NCBI GenBank assembly: GCA_963733935.1
Contig: CAVTEQ010000007.1
Coordinates: 62,001 to 126,000 of the forward strand
DNA: 64,000 bases
Reading direction: 5' to 3'
From: JAHFUA01 sp963733935
GTDB taxonomy: Bacteria; Acidobacteriota; Terriglobia; Terriglobales; Acidobacteriaceae
Numbering within the stretch: position 1 is the stretch's first letter; every line of letters begins with the position of its first letter. The notes under the pieces are model-generated. The model was not told the DNA's origin. It searched no databases and saw only the letters and a list, made by a program, of their open reading frames with translations. Positions 44,834-52,857 of the stretch are shown in pieces. The position numbers were made by a program, and so were the translations under genes.

Positions 44834-45313
44834 ATGCCCATCCACACCCTGACCGAGCTTCTAGACCGTCACCACATCAAGTACACGATTGTTTCTCACT
44901 CGCTCGCCTACACGGCTCAAGGGATTGCGGCGCTGACCCATATTCCCGGACAGGAATTGGCCAAAACCGTGATCGTTAGCCTCGATGATGAGTTGGCCAT
45001 GGCCGTGCTGCCAGCCTCCTGCCAAGTGGATCTGGCGGCGCTGCGAGAAGCGACCGGAGCAAGCAGCGTCACGCTTGCCCGGGAGAAAGACTTCATGCAT
45101 CGTTTCCCGGCGTGCGAGACCGGCGCCATGCCTCCGTTCGGCAATCTCTACGACATGAAGGTCTTCGTAGATGAGAGCCTGACCAAGGACAAGGAGATCG
45201 CCTTCAACGCCGGCTCACACTGGGAGCTGATGCGGCTTGCCTACAAGGACTTCGCACGCGTGGTGAAGCCGACCGTTCTGCGCTTTGCGTTGGCGCACGC
45301 GCGAGCCGCTTGA
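44834..45313 (+). CDS. YbaK/ProX-type aminoacyl-tRNA deacylase
   Basis: A 159-aa editing-domain protein that removes mischarged amino acids from tRNA. Typical segments are YTIVSHSLAYTAQGIAAL, GQELAKTVIVSLDDELAM (with the conserved Lys), GSHWELMRL, and GAMPPFGNLYDMKVFVDESL. GGAGGTGA precedes the ATG at 44834. It stands alone behind a CRP/FNR-like box. The exact tRNA specificity cannot be told. Confidence 0.87.
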   Translation: MPIHTLTELLDRHHIKYTIVSHSLAYTAQGIAALTHIPGQELAKTVIVSLDDELAMAVLPASCQVDLAALREATGASSVTLAREKDFMHRFPACETGAMPPFGNLYDMKVFVDESLTKDKEIAFNAGSHWELMRLAYKDFARVVKPTVLRFALAHARAA

Positions 45314-45326
45314 TTCCGCGGTGACG

Positions 45327-46676
45327 CTAATTGCGCGTGGCCAGGAGCAGTCCAGCCGGGCCCGGCAGACGGATATGGCGGACGTCCCGGAAGTCGGCTT
45401 CGGCCAGCCAAGCTGCGTACTCCGGCTCACTGTAGCTGCTGCCGCCGCTGGTTGCCACCAGCATGTTCAGGGCGAATAGGGCGCCAAAGCGGGGCGCGGT
45501 CTTCTCCGGTTCCAGGATGAAATCCTGCACCAGCAGGCGTCCTCCGGGAGCCAGCGCGGCGTGCGCCCGCCGGTAGAGGGCGCGATTTTCCTCCGGCGAA
45601 AACATGTGGCAAATCGCGGAGAGCAGCACCAGGTCGAAACCTTCTCCCAGGGGATCGCTCAGCATGTCCCCCACGCGCGTCTGGATGCGAGCCGCGAGAC
45701 CGGCTCGCTGAATGTACTGGCGGGTGAGCGGGACGACCTCGGCCACGTCCAGCACCTCGGCGGTTACGGCCGGGTTGGCGCCGGCAAAGGCGATGGAATA
45801 GGCGGCCGAGCCGCCTCCCAAATCGAGGATGCGATGGATGCCCTCCGTCCCCACAGCCTTCACTACCGCGTGAGATCTCTCGCGGGCATTGCGGTCCATG
45901 GCTGCAATAAAGGCATTCGTCCAACGCTCATCCTCGCTCCTGGGCGCCGGCGTTCCCGCGCGCACTGATCCGGTCAGGCCCGACCACCGCCGCCAGAGGT
46001 TCGCCATGTGCAGCAGGGCCTGACGAGCGCTGTCGGGCGAGGTATCCGCGAAGAAACGCGCGCTGAGCGGGGTGTTGCGGAAGACTCCGTTTTCCTTGTG
46101 CAGCAGCTTCAAGGCGGCAAGCGCGTTCAGAAGCATCTCCGTACCCCGGAGGCTGGCCTGCATCTTTTCAGCAACCATATCGGCGGATGCGCCCTCGGCA
46201 ACCGTCGTGAAGACGTCCAGCTCCAGCGCCGTCAACACTGCCCGGCTGGACATGAATCCACGAATCAGTTCGTTGACCTCGTCGGGCACTACGCCGGCTT
46301 GCTCCTTCGCCTTCAACATGGCGTGGTACTGCTTACCATGTTCCGTGATCATGTCCTTCATGGCCGGCGCATCGTTCCAGACCAGCCGCGCGACGGGTTT
46401 TCCGGACCGCAGGTGCGACCCAACAATCTCGGACACATCCGCCGGCTTCACCCGCCGATACCAGACGCCCTCCGGGTACACGATGACGATCGGTCCCTCA
46501 TCGCACAGGCCTAAGCATCCGCAGGTCGTGACCTGAACTTCCCCGGCCGCGCCCTGCTTCTGTAATTCGCCGTGCAAGGCGCCGAGCACCTCTCCCGAGC
46601 AGGCTGCCGCGCAAGACTTCACGCCCTCCGGCTTCTCCTGGGTGCAAACCACAACGTGCTGGCGGAACGGTTCCAT
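45327..46676 (-). CDS. [2Fe-2S] ferredoxin-like domain fused to SAM methyltransferase
   Basis: A 449-aa fusion. Residues about 1-95 are a thioredoxin-like [2Fe-2S] ferredoxin (VVVCTQEKPEGVKSCAAAC, then VTTCGCLGLCDEGPIVIVYP). A linker of about 45 residues precedes an O-methyltransferase-type region: a winged-helix dimerisation domain (AVLTALELDVFTTVAEG) and the SAM-binding Rossmann fold (ILDLGGGSAAYSIAFA, VLDVAEVVPLTRQYI, LLSAICHMFSPEENRALYRR). The pairing suggests a redox-linked or redox-sensed methyl transfer. The substrate is unknown. A CRP/FNR-like box lies 46 bases before the start. Confidence 0.88.
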   Translation of the reverse strand: MEPFRQHVVVCTQEKPEGVKSCAAACSGEVLGALHGELQKQGAAGEVQVTTCGCLGLCDEGPIVIVYPEGVWYRRVKPADVSEIVGSHLRSGKPVARLVWNDAPAMKDMITEHGKQYHAMLKAKEQAGVVPDEVNELIRGFMSSRAVLTALELDVFTTVAEGASADMVAEKMQASLRGTEMLLNALAALKLLHKENGVFRNTPLSARFFADTSPDSARQALLHMANLWRRWSGLTGSVRAGTPAPRSEDERWTNAFIAAMDRNARERSHAVVKAVGTEGIHRILDLGGGSAAYSIAFAGANPAVTAEVLDVAEVVPLTRQYIQRAGLAARIQTRVGDMLSDPLGEGFDLVLLSAICHMFSPEENRALYRRAHAALAPGGRLLVQDFILEPEKTAPRFGALFALNMLVATSGGSSYSEPEYAAWLAEADFRDVRHIRLPGPAGLLLATRN

Positions 46677-46721
46677 GGTCTTCTCCTTCTTCCAACTTAC
46701 GTGCGGGCGTACTCCTGTAAC

Positions 46722-46735
46722 GTGATCTCCGTCAC
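46722..46735. promoter_or_regulatory. CRP/FNR-like box GTGATCTCCGTCAC
   Basis: GTGA-N6-TCAC inverted repeat in the divergent spacer, 46 bases before the ferredoxin-methyltransferase start (46676) and 112 bases before the ABC binding-protein start (46847). It could control either. Confidence 0.58.
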
Positions 46736-46846
46736 AGACCTAAGGTCGTCACCTCGCTAAGAATGCTTGGGCCCGACTCATGGCAGGCGGCTCAGCCTGT
46801 CCGGCGGATGGTCTTAATACAACGTCTTCTTAAAGCGAGGTGGCAC

Positions 46847-48049
46847 GTGAAACAGGTTACGCTTGTAGGGTTAGCCCTGCTGTTGTTGGCCGGCATGGCC
46901 TTCGGGCAGCAGACGATCACCATCGGGTTCACAGTCTCCAAGACTGGCGCCCTCAACGTCGACTCCACCGAGCAATACCGCGGATTCGAACTGTGGCGCG
47001 ATCAGATCAACGCTGCCGGCGGCTTCAAAGCCGGGGGCAAGAGCTACAACATCAAGTTCGCCAGTTACGATGACGAGTCCAACTCCAAGCGGGTGCAGCA
47101 GCTCTACACCCGCATGATCCTGGAGGACAAGTCCGACTTCCTGTTCAGTCCCTATTCCTCGCCTCTCACTTCCACCGCCGCGGTGGTGACGGAGCAGTAT
47201 GGCAAGATCATGCTCACCTCGGGTGCGGCGGAAGGAAAAACCTACACCCTGGGTAACCACTTCCTGTTCCAGATGTTCGCGCCCGCTCCCGAGTATCTGA
47301 AGGTGGCGCTGGACGCGCTGAAGAGCAAAGACCCTAAAGCCACGGTGGCTTTCGTCTATGAGGACTCCTCGTTCTCGGTGGCGGTGGTGACCCCGGCCAA
47401 GGCCTACGCGCAACAGCTCGGCTTCAACGTGGTGTTCACCGAAGCCTACGCTCCCAACACCACCGACTTCAGCGCCATCATCGACAAGGTGATCAACTCC
47501 AAGGCGACGGTGCTTTTGGGCGGCGGCCACTACGCCGACGGCTCGACCCTGGCGCGGCAGCTCCATGGCCACAAGGTTCCGCTGAAGATGCTCACCTTGC
47601 TGGTGGCGCCCGACAGCCCGCAGTGGGTGGAACTGGGCGACGCCGCGGTCGGGATCACGGTGCCTTCGCAGTGGGCCCCGCAATCGACCTTCAAGTCGCA
47701 ATACGGGCCCAGCGGCGCTGAGTTCGCCAAGGCCTACGCGGCGAAGTACAATACTCCGCCCAGTTACGAGTCGGCGGGTGGCTACGTATGCGGGCTGATC
47801 CTGCAGCGCGCTATCGAACAGGCGGGCGGCCCCGACTCGGCCAAGGTGGCGGCGGCGCTGAACGCGACCGACATCACCACGTTCTACGGGCGGACCCAGT
47901 TCGCGACGGCGGACAACAATCACGGCTTGCAGGTGGGGCACTCCATGATTCTGGCGCAGTGGCAGAAAGACAAATCCGGCAAGCTGACCAAAGAGGTGGT
48001 GTGGCCGCTGGCCGGCAAGAGCGCCAATTTGGTGTATCCGATTCACTGA
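46847..48049 (+). CDS. ABC transporter substrate-binding protein, Liv type
   Basis: Periplasmic type I binding protein of 400 aa. The GTG at 46847 follows GCGAGGTGG and begins a signal peptide (KQVTLVGLALLLLAGMAFG). The mature start ITIGFTVSKTGALNVDSTEQ and DDESNSKRVQQLYTRMI are typical of the Leu/Ile/Val, amide and urea binding family. First gene of a five-gene importer. The ligand (branched-chain amino acids, amides, urea or aromatic compounds) cannot be fixed from sequence. Confidence 0.9.
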   Translation: MKQVTLVGLALLLLAGMAFGQQTITIGFTVSKTGALNVDSTEQYRGFELWRDQINAAGGFKAGGKSYNIKFASYDDESNSKRVQQLYTRMILEDKSDFLFSPYSSPLTSTAAVVTEQYGKIMLTSGAAEGKTYTLGNHFLFQMFAPAPEYLKVALDALKSKDPKATVAFVYEDSSFSVAVVTPAKAYAQQLGFNVVFTEAYAPNTTDFSAIIDKVINSKATVLLGGGHYADGSTLARQLHGHKVPLKMLTLLVAPDSPQWVELGDAAVGITVPSQWAPQSTFKSQYGPSGAEFAKAYAAKYNTPPSYESAGGYVCGLILQRAIEQAGGPDSAKVAAALNATDITTFYGRTQFATADNNHGLQVGHSMILAQWQKDKSGKLTKEVVWPLAGKSANLVYPIH

Positions 48050-48107
48050 GGGTTCGCACGGTGCGATGTGCGGCAGCGGATGAAGGCCAGGGTGCCCATT
48101 CGCAGTT

Positions 48108-48212
48108 CTGGGACTGTTGGCTCTTGGCTCTTAGCTCTTGGCTCTTGGCCTGAACCTCATGGAGCCAAGCCAAAAGCCAATCGGCAAGAGCCAAGAGCCC
48201 TGAGGATTAGCT
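48108..48212. repeat. Word palindrome, GGCTCTTG type, within the Liv operon
   Basis: The left arm has TTGGCTCTTGGCTCTTAGC and TCTTGGCTCTTGGCC; the right arm has GGAGCCAAGCCAAAAGCC and GGCAAGAGCCAAGAGCCC. The element occupies most of the 163-base gap between the binding-protein stop and the permease start, the only long gap in the operon. Confidence 0.85.
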
Positions 48213-49094
48213 ATGTCCGGGATTCTAGCTTCCATGATCGACGGTCTGCTGGTCGGGGCGGTGTACGGCCTCGCGGCCATGGGCTTGAGTCTGATTTGGG
48301 GCGTCATGGACGTCATCAACCTCACCCACGGCTCCATGATCGTGCTGGGCATGTTCGGCATGTATCTGCTGTTCGCCGCCCTCGCGATCAATGCTTACGC
48401 TCTGCTGCTGCCCGTCATGGTGGCCGGATTGCTACTGGGAATCGTCGTCTATTGGATGGCGGTGCACTGGGTGGTGGGCCGCAGCATTTTGATGAGCCTG
48501 CTCTCCACCTTCGCGGTGAACATGATGGTGATCGGCATCGGCACCGCGATCTGGAGCACCAGCCCCTACAACGTCAACTTCAGCCTGCCGGGCATCACCC
48601 CCAAAATGGCCCCGTTCCGGGGGGCCTACACCTTCACGGGCAATCACATTGCCGCCGCCATCGCCGCCGCGGCGATCGCGCTGGCGCTGCAGTGGTTTCT
48701 CTATCACACTCGGACGGGCAAGGCCATCCGCGCGGTCGCCGATAATCGCGAAGCCGCCGAGTTGATGGGCATCTCCTCTACTTTGGTGCTGACCATCGCC
48801 TTCGGCATCGGCATCGCGCTGGCGACGACCTCCGGGGCGCTGGTCTCAACCATGTTTCCCTTCACCATCCTCTCCGGAGCCACCTACCAGTTGAAGAGTT
48901 TCGTCGTGACCATCCTGGCGGGACTGGGTAAGCCTTTCGGCGCCTTGATCGCCGGCGTGCTGCTGGGATTGCTGGAGGGCGTGGTGACGCCGTTCATCGC
49001 GGTCAGTTGGATTCCGCTGATCGAATTTGGCCTGTTCATAGTGGCGCTGGTGGCTTTCCCACAGGGCCTCTTCGGCAAGAGGGCGGCGGCATGA
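48213..49094 (+). CDS. Branched-chain amino acid-type ABC permease, LivH-like
   Basis: A 293-aa inner-membrane permease with about eight helices. Family motifs: DGLLVGAVYGLAAMGLSLIW near the N-terminus, DVINLTHGSMIVLGMF, and the EAA-like cytosolic loop TRTGKAIRAVADNREAAEL. It overlaps the second permease gene by four bases. The start lies right after the word palindrome. Confidence 0.93.
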   Translation: MSGILASMIDGLLVGAVYGLAAMGLSLIWGVMDVINLTHGSMIVLGMFGMYLLFAALAINAYALLLPVMVAGLLLGIVVYWMAVHWVVGRSILMSLLSTFAVNMMVIGIGTAIWSTSPYNVNFSLPGITPKMAPFRGAYTFTGNHIAAAIAAAAIALALQWFLYHTRTGKAIRAVADNREAAELMGISSTLVLTIAFGIGIALATTSGALVSTMFPFTILSGATYQLKSFVVTILAGLGKPFGALIAGVLLGLLEGVVTPFIAVSWIPLIEFGLFIVALVAFPQGLFGKRAAA

Positions 49095-50056
49095 TCCTGC
49101 GCCGTCCCTTCTTCTGGATCATCCTGGTCATCGCCGCGTTATTTATTTATCTCCCACTGCGCGGCAACAATGTCTCATTGCGGGAAGATCTAATTTTGGT
49201 CGCCATCGCCATCATCCTGGCCAGCAACCTGAACTTGATGATCGGCTACACCGGTTACGTGAACTTCGGCCATATCGTCTTCTATGGGCTGGGCGGTTAC
49301 GTCGGACTCTACCTGGCCACGGTGCGCGGCTGGAACCTGGTGCTGTCGGCGGTGGTGGCCGGCCTGGTGGTCAGCCTGTGTGCGCTTCTGTTCGGGCTGC
49401 TCATTCTGCGCTTGCGCGGCGCCTATTTTGCCCTGGCTACCATCGGCGTTCTCGAGGCCGTTCAAGCGTTTGTCTCCAATTTCGACCCTTGGGGCCGCTC
49501 CACCGGCATGTATTTGTCATTCGAGTCCTACCAGCCGCTGGGCGGGGCCATGCACGCCCTCTGGATAACCTACTATTTGATTATTGCGGTGATGGCGCTA
49601 TCCATGATCTTGAGCTTGTTCATCAAGAATTCCAAGTTCGGGCTGGGACTGTTCGCCATTCGCGAGGACGAAGATGCCGCGGTGGTGCTGGGCGTCAATG
49701 CCACGGTTTACAAGGCCGTCATCTATAGCGTCTCGGCGTTTCTGCCCGCCGTGGCGGGAACGTTCATGTTCTACAAAAATGGCATGATCGATCCTTCCAT
49801 CGCGTTCGAATTCATGCTGTCACTGGAAGGCATCGTGATGCTCATGCTGGGGGGCCAGGGTTCGGTCATGGGCGCCGCTTTGGGCGGAGGCCTCTACGAG
49901 AAACTGCGCTCCTACCTGCTCACCTCTCCCACGCTCTCCAACTTTCACCTGGTGATCGCCGGCGGGCTGCTGTTGCTGGTGGTGCTGTTCGCCCCCGGAG
50001 GGCTGATTGGCTGGTTCTATCGCCTGGTGCCGCGCGCGCGCAAGGTGATCGAATGA
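49091..50056 (+). CDS. Branched-chain amino acid-type ABC permease, LivM-like
   Basis: A 321-aa second permease. LNLMIGYTGYVNFGHIVFYG matches the LivM signature, and NSKFGLGLFAIREDEDAAVVLG is the ATPase-coupling loop. About ten hydrophobic helices. ATG at 49091 overlaps the upstream TGA; the stop overlaps the ATPase start by four bases. Confidence 0.93.
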   Translation: MILRRPFFWIILVIAALFIYLPLRGNNVSLREDLILVAIAIILASNLNLMIGYTGYVNFGHIVFYGLGGYVGLYLATVRGWNLVLSAVVAGLVVSLCALLFGLLILRLRGAYFALATIGVLEAVQAFVSNFDPWGRSTGMYLSFESYQPLGGAMHALWITYYLIIAVMALSMILSLFIKNSKFGLGLFAIREDEDAAVVLGVNATVYKAVIYSVSAFLPAVAGTFMFYKNGMIDPSIAFEFMLSLEGIVMLMLGGQGSVMGAALGGGLYEKLRSYLLTSPTLSNFHLVIAGGLLLLVVLFAPGGLIGWFYRLVPRARKVIE

Positions 50057-50806
50057 GTACCCTGCTCGAGGTGCGCGGCGTCAGCAAGCGTTTCGGCGGG
50101 CTGCTGGCGGTTTCTGACGTCAGCTTCAGCCTCGAGGAGGGCCAGATCCTGGGCTTGATCGGTCCCAACGGCGCCGGAAAAACCACCTTGTTCAATGTCG
50201 TGAACGGGGTCTACAAGGCCGACGGCGGAACCATCAGCTTCTTGGGAAAAGACATCACCGGAAGTTCACCGGACAAGGTGGTCCACCTTGGCGTAGCGCG
50301 CACCCACCAGATCGTGAAGCCGCTGAACGACCTGACGCTGCTGGACAACGTCACGGTGGGCGCCTGCTTTGGCCGCGAATACCTCGACCTGAAAGCCGCG
50401 CGCGCGGTGGCTCTGGAAGTGCTGCAGCAGGTCGGGTTGGGGGACCGCGCCCAGACTGATGGCGCGCTCGCTGACCATCGCCGGCAAGAAACGCCTGGAA
50501 GTGGCGCGGGCGCTGGCGGCGAAACCCAAGCTGCTGCTGCTGGACGAGGTGCTGGCGGGCCTGAATCCGACCGAAGTCGCGCTGATGATCGACCTGGTGC
50601 GCAAGATCCGCGACGGCGGAGTCTCGGTGTTCATGATCGAGCACCTGATGCAGGCCATCATGAGTCTTTCCGACCGCATCGTGGTGCTGAACCTGGGCCG
50701 TAAGCTGGCGGAAGGCCGGCCCGACGAAGTGGTGCACAATCCCGACGTGGTGGAAGCTTATCTGGGCTTCCCGGACATCGTCGACAAGCTGACGAGGACG
50801 GACTGA
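50053..50806 (+). CDS. ABC transporter ATPase, LivG-like (apparent +1 frameshift)
   Basis: First ATPase of the importer. Walker A is GPNGAGKTTLFNVVNG; the frame changes near 50455, where removing one A restores DRAQLMARSLTIAGKKRLEV. The signature region follows in the LivG variant form, then Walker B LLLLDEVLAGLNPTE and the switch His in MIEHLM. The repaired length of about 250 aa is normal. Because all other operon members are intact, an inserted base is the likely explanation. Confidence 0.9.
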
Positions 50807-51519
50807 TGGAGCTGGCGCTGCAACTGGAGAACATCGAGTCCGGCTACGGTGAGGTGCAGGTGCTGTGGGGCATTTCGCTCGAAGTGTCGCGCGGGAAAAT
50901 GACCACCATCATCGGCACCAATGGCGCCGGCAAAACCACCACCCTGCGCGCCATCATGGGCAGCATCCGTGCCTGGAAGGGCCGCGTTCTGCTGCACGGA
51001 GAAGACGTGACCCGGCTCTCCCCGCACTCCAAGGCCAACCGCGGCCTGGTGCTGGTGCCGGAGGGCCGCCAGCTCTTCCCCGACATGTCGGTGGAAGAGA
51101 ACCTGGAGATGGGCGGCTACTCGAAGCGTGCCCGCAAGCAGGAGAAGCAGAACCTGGAACGCGTCTATGAATTGTTTCCCCGCTTGAAAGAGCGCCGCAT
51201 CCAGAAGTCTTCCACCCTTTCCGGCGGCGAGCAGCAGATGCTGGCCATGGGCCGCGGCTTGATGCAGGACCCCGAGGTCCTGATGATCGACGAACTTTCC
51301 CTGGGCCTGGCGCCGGTCCTGGCGCAACAGCTTTTCCTCACCTTAAAGAAGCTGCGCGAGCAAGGACTCACCATCGTGCTGGTGGAACAGAACGTGCACC
51401 TGGCGCTGGCCATGAGCGATTACACCTATGTGCTGAGTGAGGGCCGCATCAGCATCCGCGGAGAATCCGACGAAGTCGCCCGCATGGACGAAGTACGCAA
51501 GGCGTATCTGGGATTGTAA
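50806..51519 (+). CDS. ABC transporter ATPase, LivF-like
   Basis: Second ATPase of the importer, 237 aa. Walker A GTNGAGKTTTLRAIMG, signature LSGGEQQMLAMGRGLM, Walker B VLMIDELSLGLAP and switch VLVEQNVHLAL are all intact. The start overlaps the LivG-like stop by one base. It completes the binding protein-permease-permease-ATPase-ATPase set. Confidence 0.95.
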   Translation: MELALQLENIESGYGEVQVLWGISLEVSRGKMTTIIGTNGAGKTTTLRAIMGSIRAWKGRVLLHGEDVTRLSPHSKANRGLVLVPEGRQLFPDMSVEENLEMGGYSKRARKQEKQNLERVYELFPRLKERRIQKSSTLSGGEQQMLAMGRGLMQDPEVLMIDELSLGLAPVLAQQLFLTLKKLREQGLTIVLVEQNVHLALAMSDYTYVLSEGRISIRGESDEVARMDEVRKAYLGL

Positions 51520-51570
51520 GTAATCGGCGCTCAAGCTCCCTTTAATTAAAGTCGTCTTCTGCAAGCCGAA

Positions 51571-51658
51571 AAACCTGGCCACGGATTGTCACGGATCAAT
51601 ACGGATCTGATCTTAGTTTCTAATCCGTGGGAAATTCGTGCAGATCCGTGGCTAAATA
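51571..51658. repeat. Word palindrome, CACGGAT type
   Basis: Left arm words CCACGGATTGTCACGGATC and AATACGGATC face right arm words AATCCGTGGG, TTCGTGCAG and ATCCGTGGC. It lies between the Liv operon and the small AT-hook gene. Confidence 0.7.
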
Positions 51659-51729
51659 GATTTATGAAATAGGCTCTAGTTTCCTTTGATACACTAAGTT
51701 GCCAATTAGGCGAAGGAGGAAGCACACCT

Positions 51730-51963
51730 TTGGACACTAATAGAATCCTCGCTGAGCTTAGAAGCGAACGCAATCGCATTGACACCGCTATCACTGCTAT
51801 CGAAAGCATAGGGTCGGGAAATGGCCGCAGGAGAGGCAGACCTCCGGGGAGCTCCACAGGAACCCGACGCAAGCATCGACTGACGCCGGCGGGCCGCAGA
51901 CGCCTTTCTGAAATGATGAAGAAGCGCTGGGCGGAGCGGCGCAAGCGGGCCAAAGCGGCGTAG
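51730..51963 (+). CDS. Small basic AT-hook-like protein (77 aa)
   Basis: A TTG start at 51730 lies behind a strong AAGGAGGA (51713-51720). Residues 1-28 form a helix (NRILAELRSERNRIDTAITA); residues 32-40 (GRRRGRPPG) match the AT-hook core GRP with flanking basics; the rest is Lys/Arg-rich (MMKKRWAERRKRAKAA). It is probably a nucleoid-associated or regulatory DNA-binding protein; this is inferred from the motif. Confidence 0.7.
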   Translation: MDTNRILAELRSERNRIDTAITAIESIGSGNGRRRGRPPGSSTGTRRKHRLTPAGRRRLSEMMKKRWAERRKRAKAA

Positions 51964-51975
51964 CCGCGGGCTTTC

Positions 51976-52857
51976 TTACTTCTCCAGCAGCTTGCGGGCG
52001 TCTTCCAGTTCTTTCCGCTTGGCGGCATCCACGCGGGGATAACTTAGCCGCAACTCTCCTAGTGTCTCCACGATAGCGGACGCCACCACCAGCCGGGTGA
52101 ACCACTTGTGGTCAGCCGGGACTACGTACCAGGGCGCCGCGGGGCTGGCAGTATGCCGAATTACGTCTTCATAAGCTTGACGGTAGTCGTGCCAGTACTC
52201 CCGTTCGTGGATGTCGCTGGCGGAGAATTTCCAGTTCTTCTCCGGCTCTTCCAGACGAGCCAGAAAGCGTTTTGCCTGCTCTTTCTTGGACACGTTTAGG
52301 AAGAATTTTCGCACCACGACACCGTTGTGGGCGAGATAGCGTTCCCACGCCCGAATATCCTCGAAACGCTCTTCCCATATCCTTTTGCCTACAAGCGATG
52401 GCGGAATTCTCTCCTTCTGCAACAGCTCGTGATGAACCCGCACCACCAGCAATTCCTCATAATAGGAGCGGTTGAAGATGCCGATGCGGCCGCGCTCGGG
52501 AAGGTGCCGCTGGCATCGCCACAGGAAATCGTGATTCAACTCTTCGGTCGAAGGTTCCTTGAAAGAATAGACTTGGCAGCCCTGGGGATTGACTCCCGAC
52601 ATGACGTGTTTGATAGCCCCGTCCTTGCCGGCCGCATCTATGCCCTGAAAGATCAGCAGCAACGCCCAGCGATCCTGGGCATAGAGTTTGTTCTGCAGCT
52701 CGCTAAGCTGCTCGATCCCTTTCTGCAAAGCGTCCGCGGCATGCTCCTCGGAGTAAAGGGTCCCGTGGTCGGCGGGATCGAAATCCTTCAGGTGAAAATG
52801 CCGTCCATGATCGACGCGATAAGCCTTCGCCAGTTTGTCCAGTTTTTTCATGTTCAC
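51976..52857 (-). CDS. ppk2: PPK2 family polyphosphate:nucleotide phosphotransferase
   Basis: Uses polyphosphate to phosphorylate nucleoside mono- or diphosphates. Walker A is FQGIDAAGKDGAIKHV near residue 70, followed by GVNPQGCQVYSFKEPS and the lid/Walker B region GRIGIFNRSYYEELLVVRVH. At 293 aa it is a single-domain enzyme and looks like the AMP/ADP-type PPK2. The GTG at 52857 directly follows the TAG of the upstream RMD1-like gene; an ATG at 52851 is an alternative. The two are clearly co-transcribed. Confidence 0.93.
   Translation of the reverse strand: MNMKKLDKLAKAYRVDHGRHFHLKDFDPADHGTLYSEEHAADALQKGIEQLSELQNKLYAQDRWALLLIFQGIDAAGKDGAIKHVMSGVNPQGCQVYSFKEPSTEELNHDFLWRCQRHLPERGRIGIFNRSYYEELLVVRVHHELLQKERIPPSLVGKRIWEERFEDIRAWERYLAHNGVVVRKFFLNVSKKEQAKRFLARLEEPEKNWKFSASDIHEREYWHDYRQAYEDVIRHTASPAAPWYVVPADHKWFTRLVVASAIVETLGELRLSYPRVDAAKRKELEDARKLLEK

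Noticed and set aside
3276..50455. Programmed +1 ribosomal frameshifting as the cause of the split genes
   Set aside because: The twelve sites share no slippery sequence, rare codon or stop-codon context, and they hit unrelated genes including two within 80 bases of murB. Sequencing or assembly insertions explain them better.
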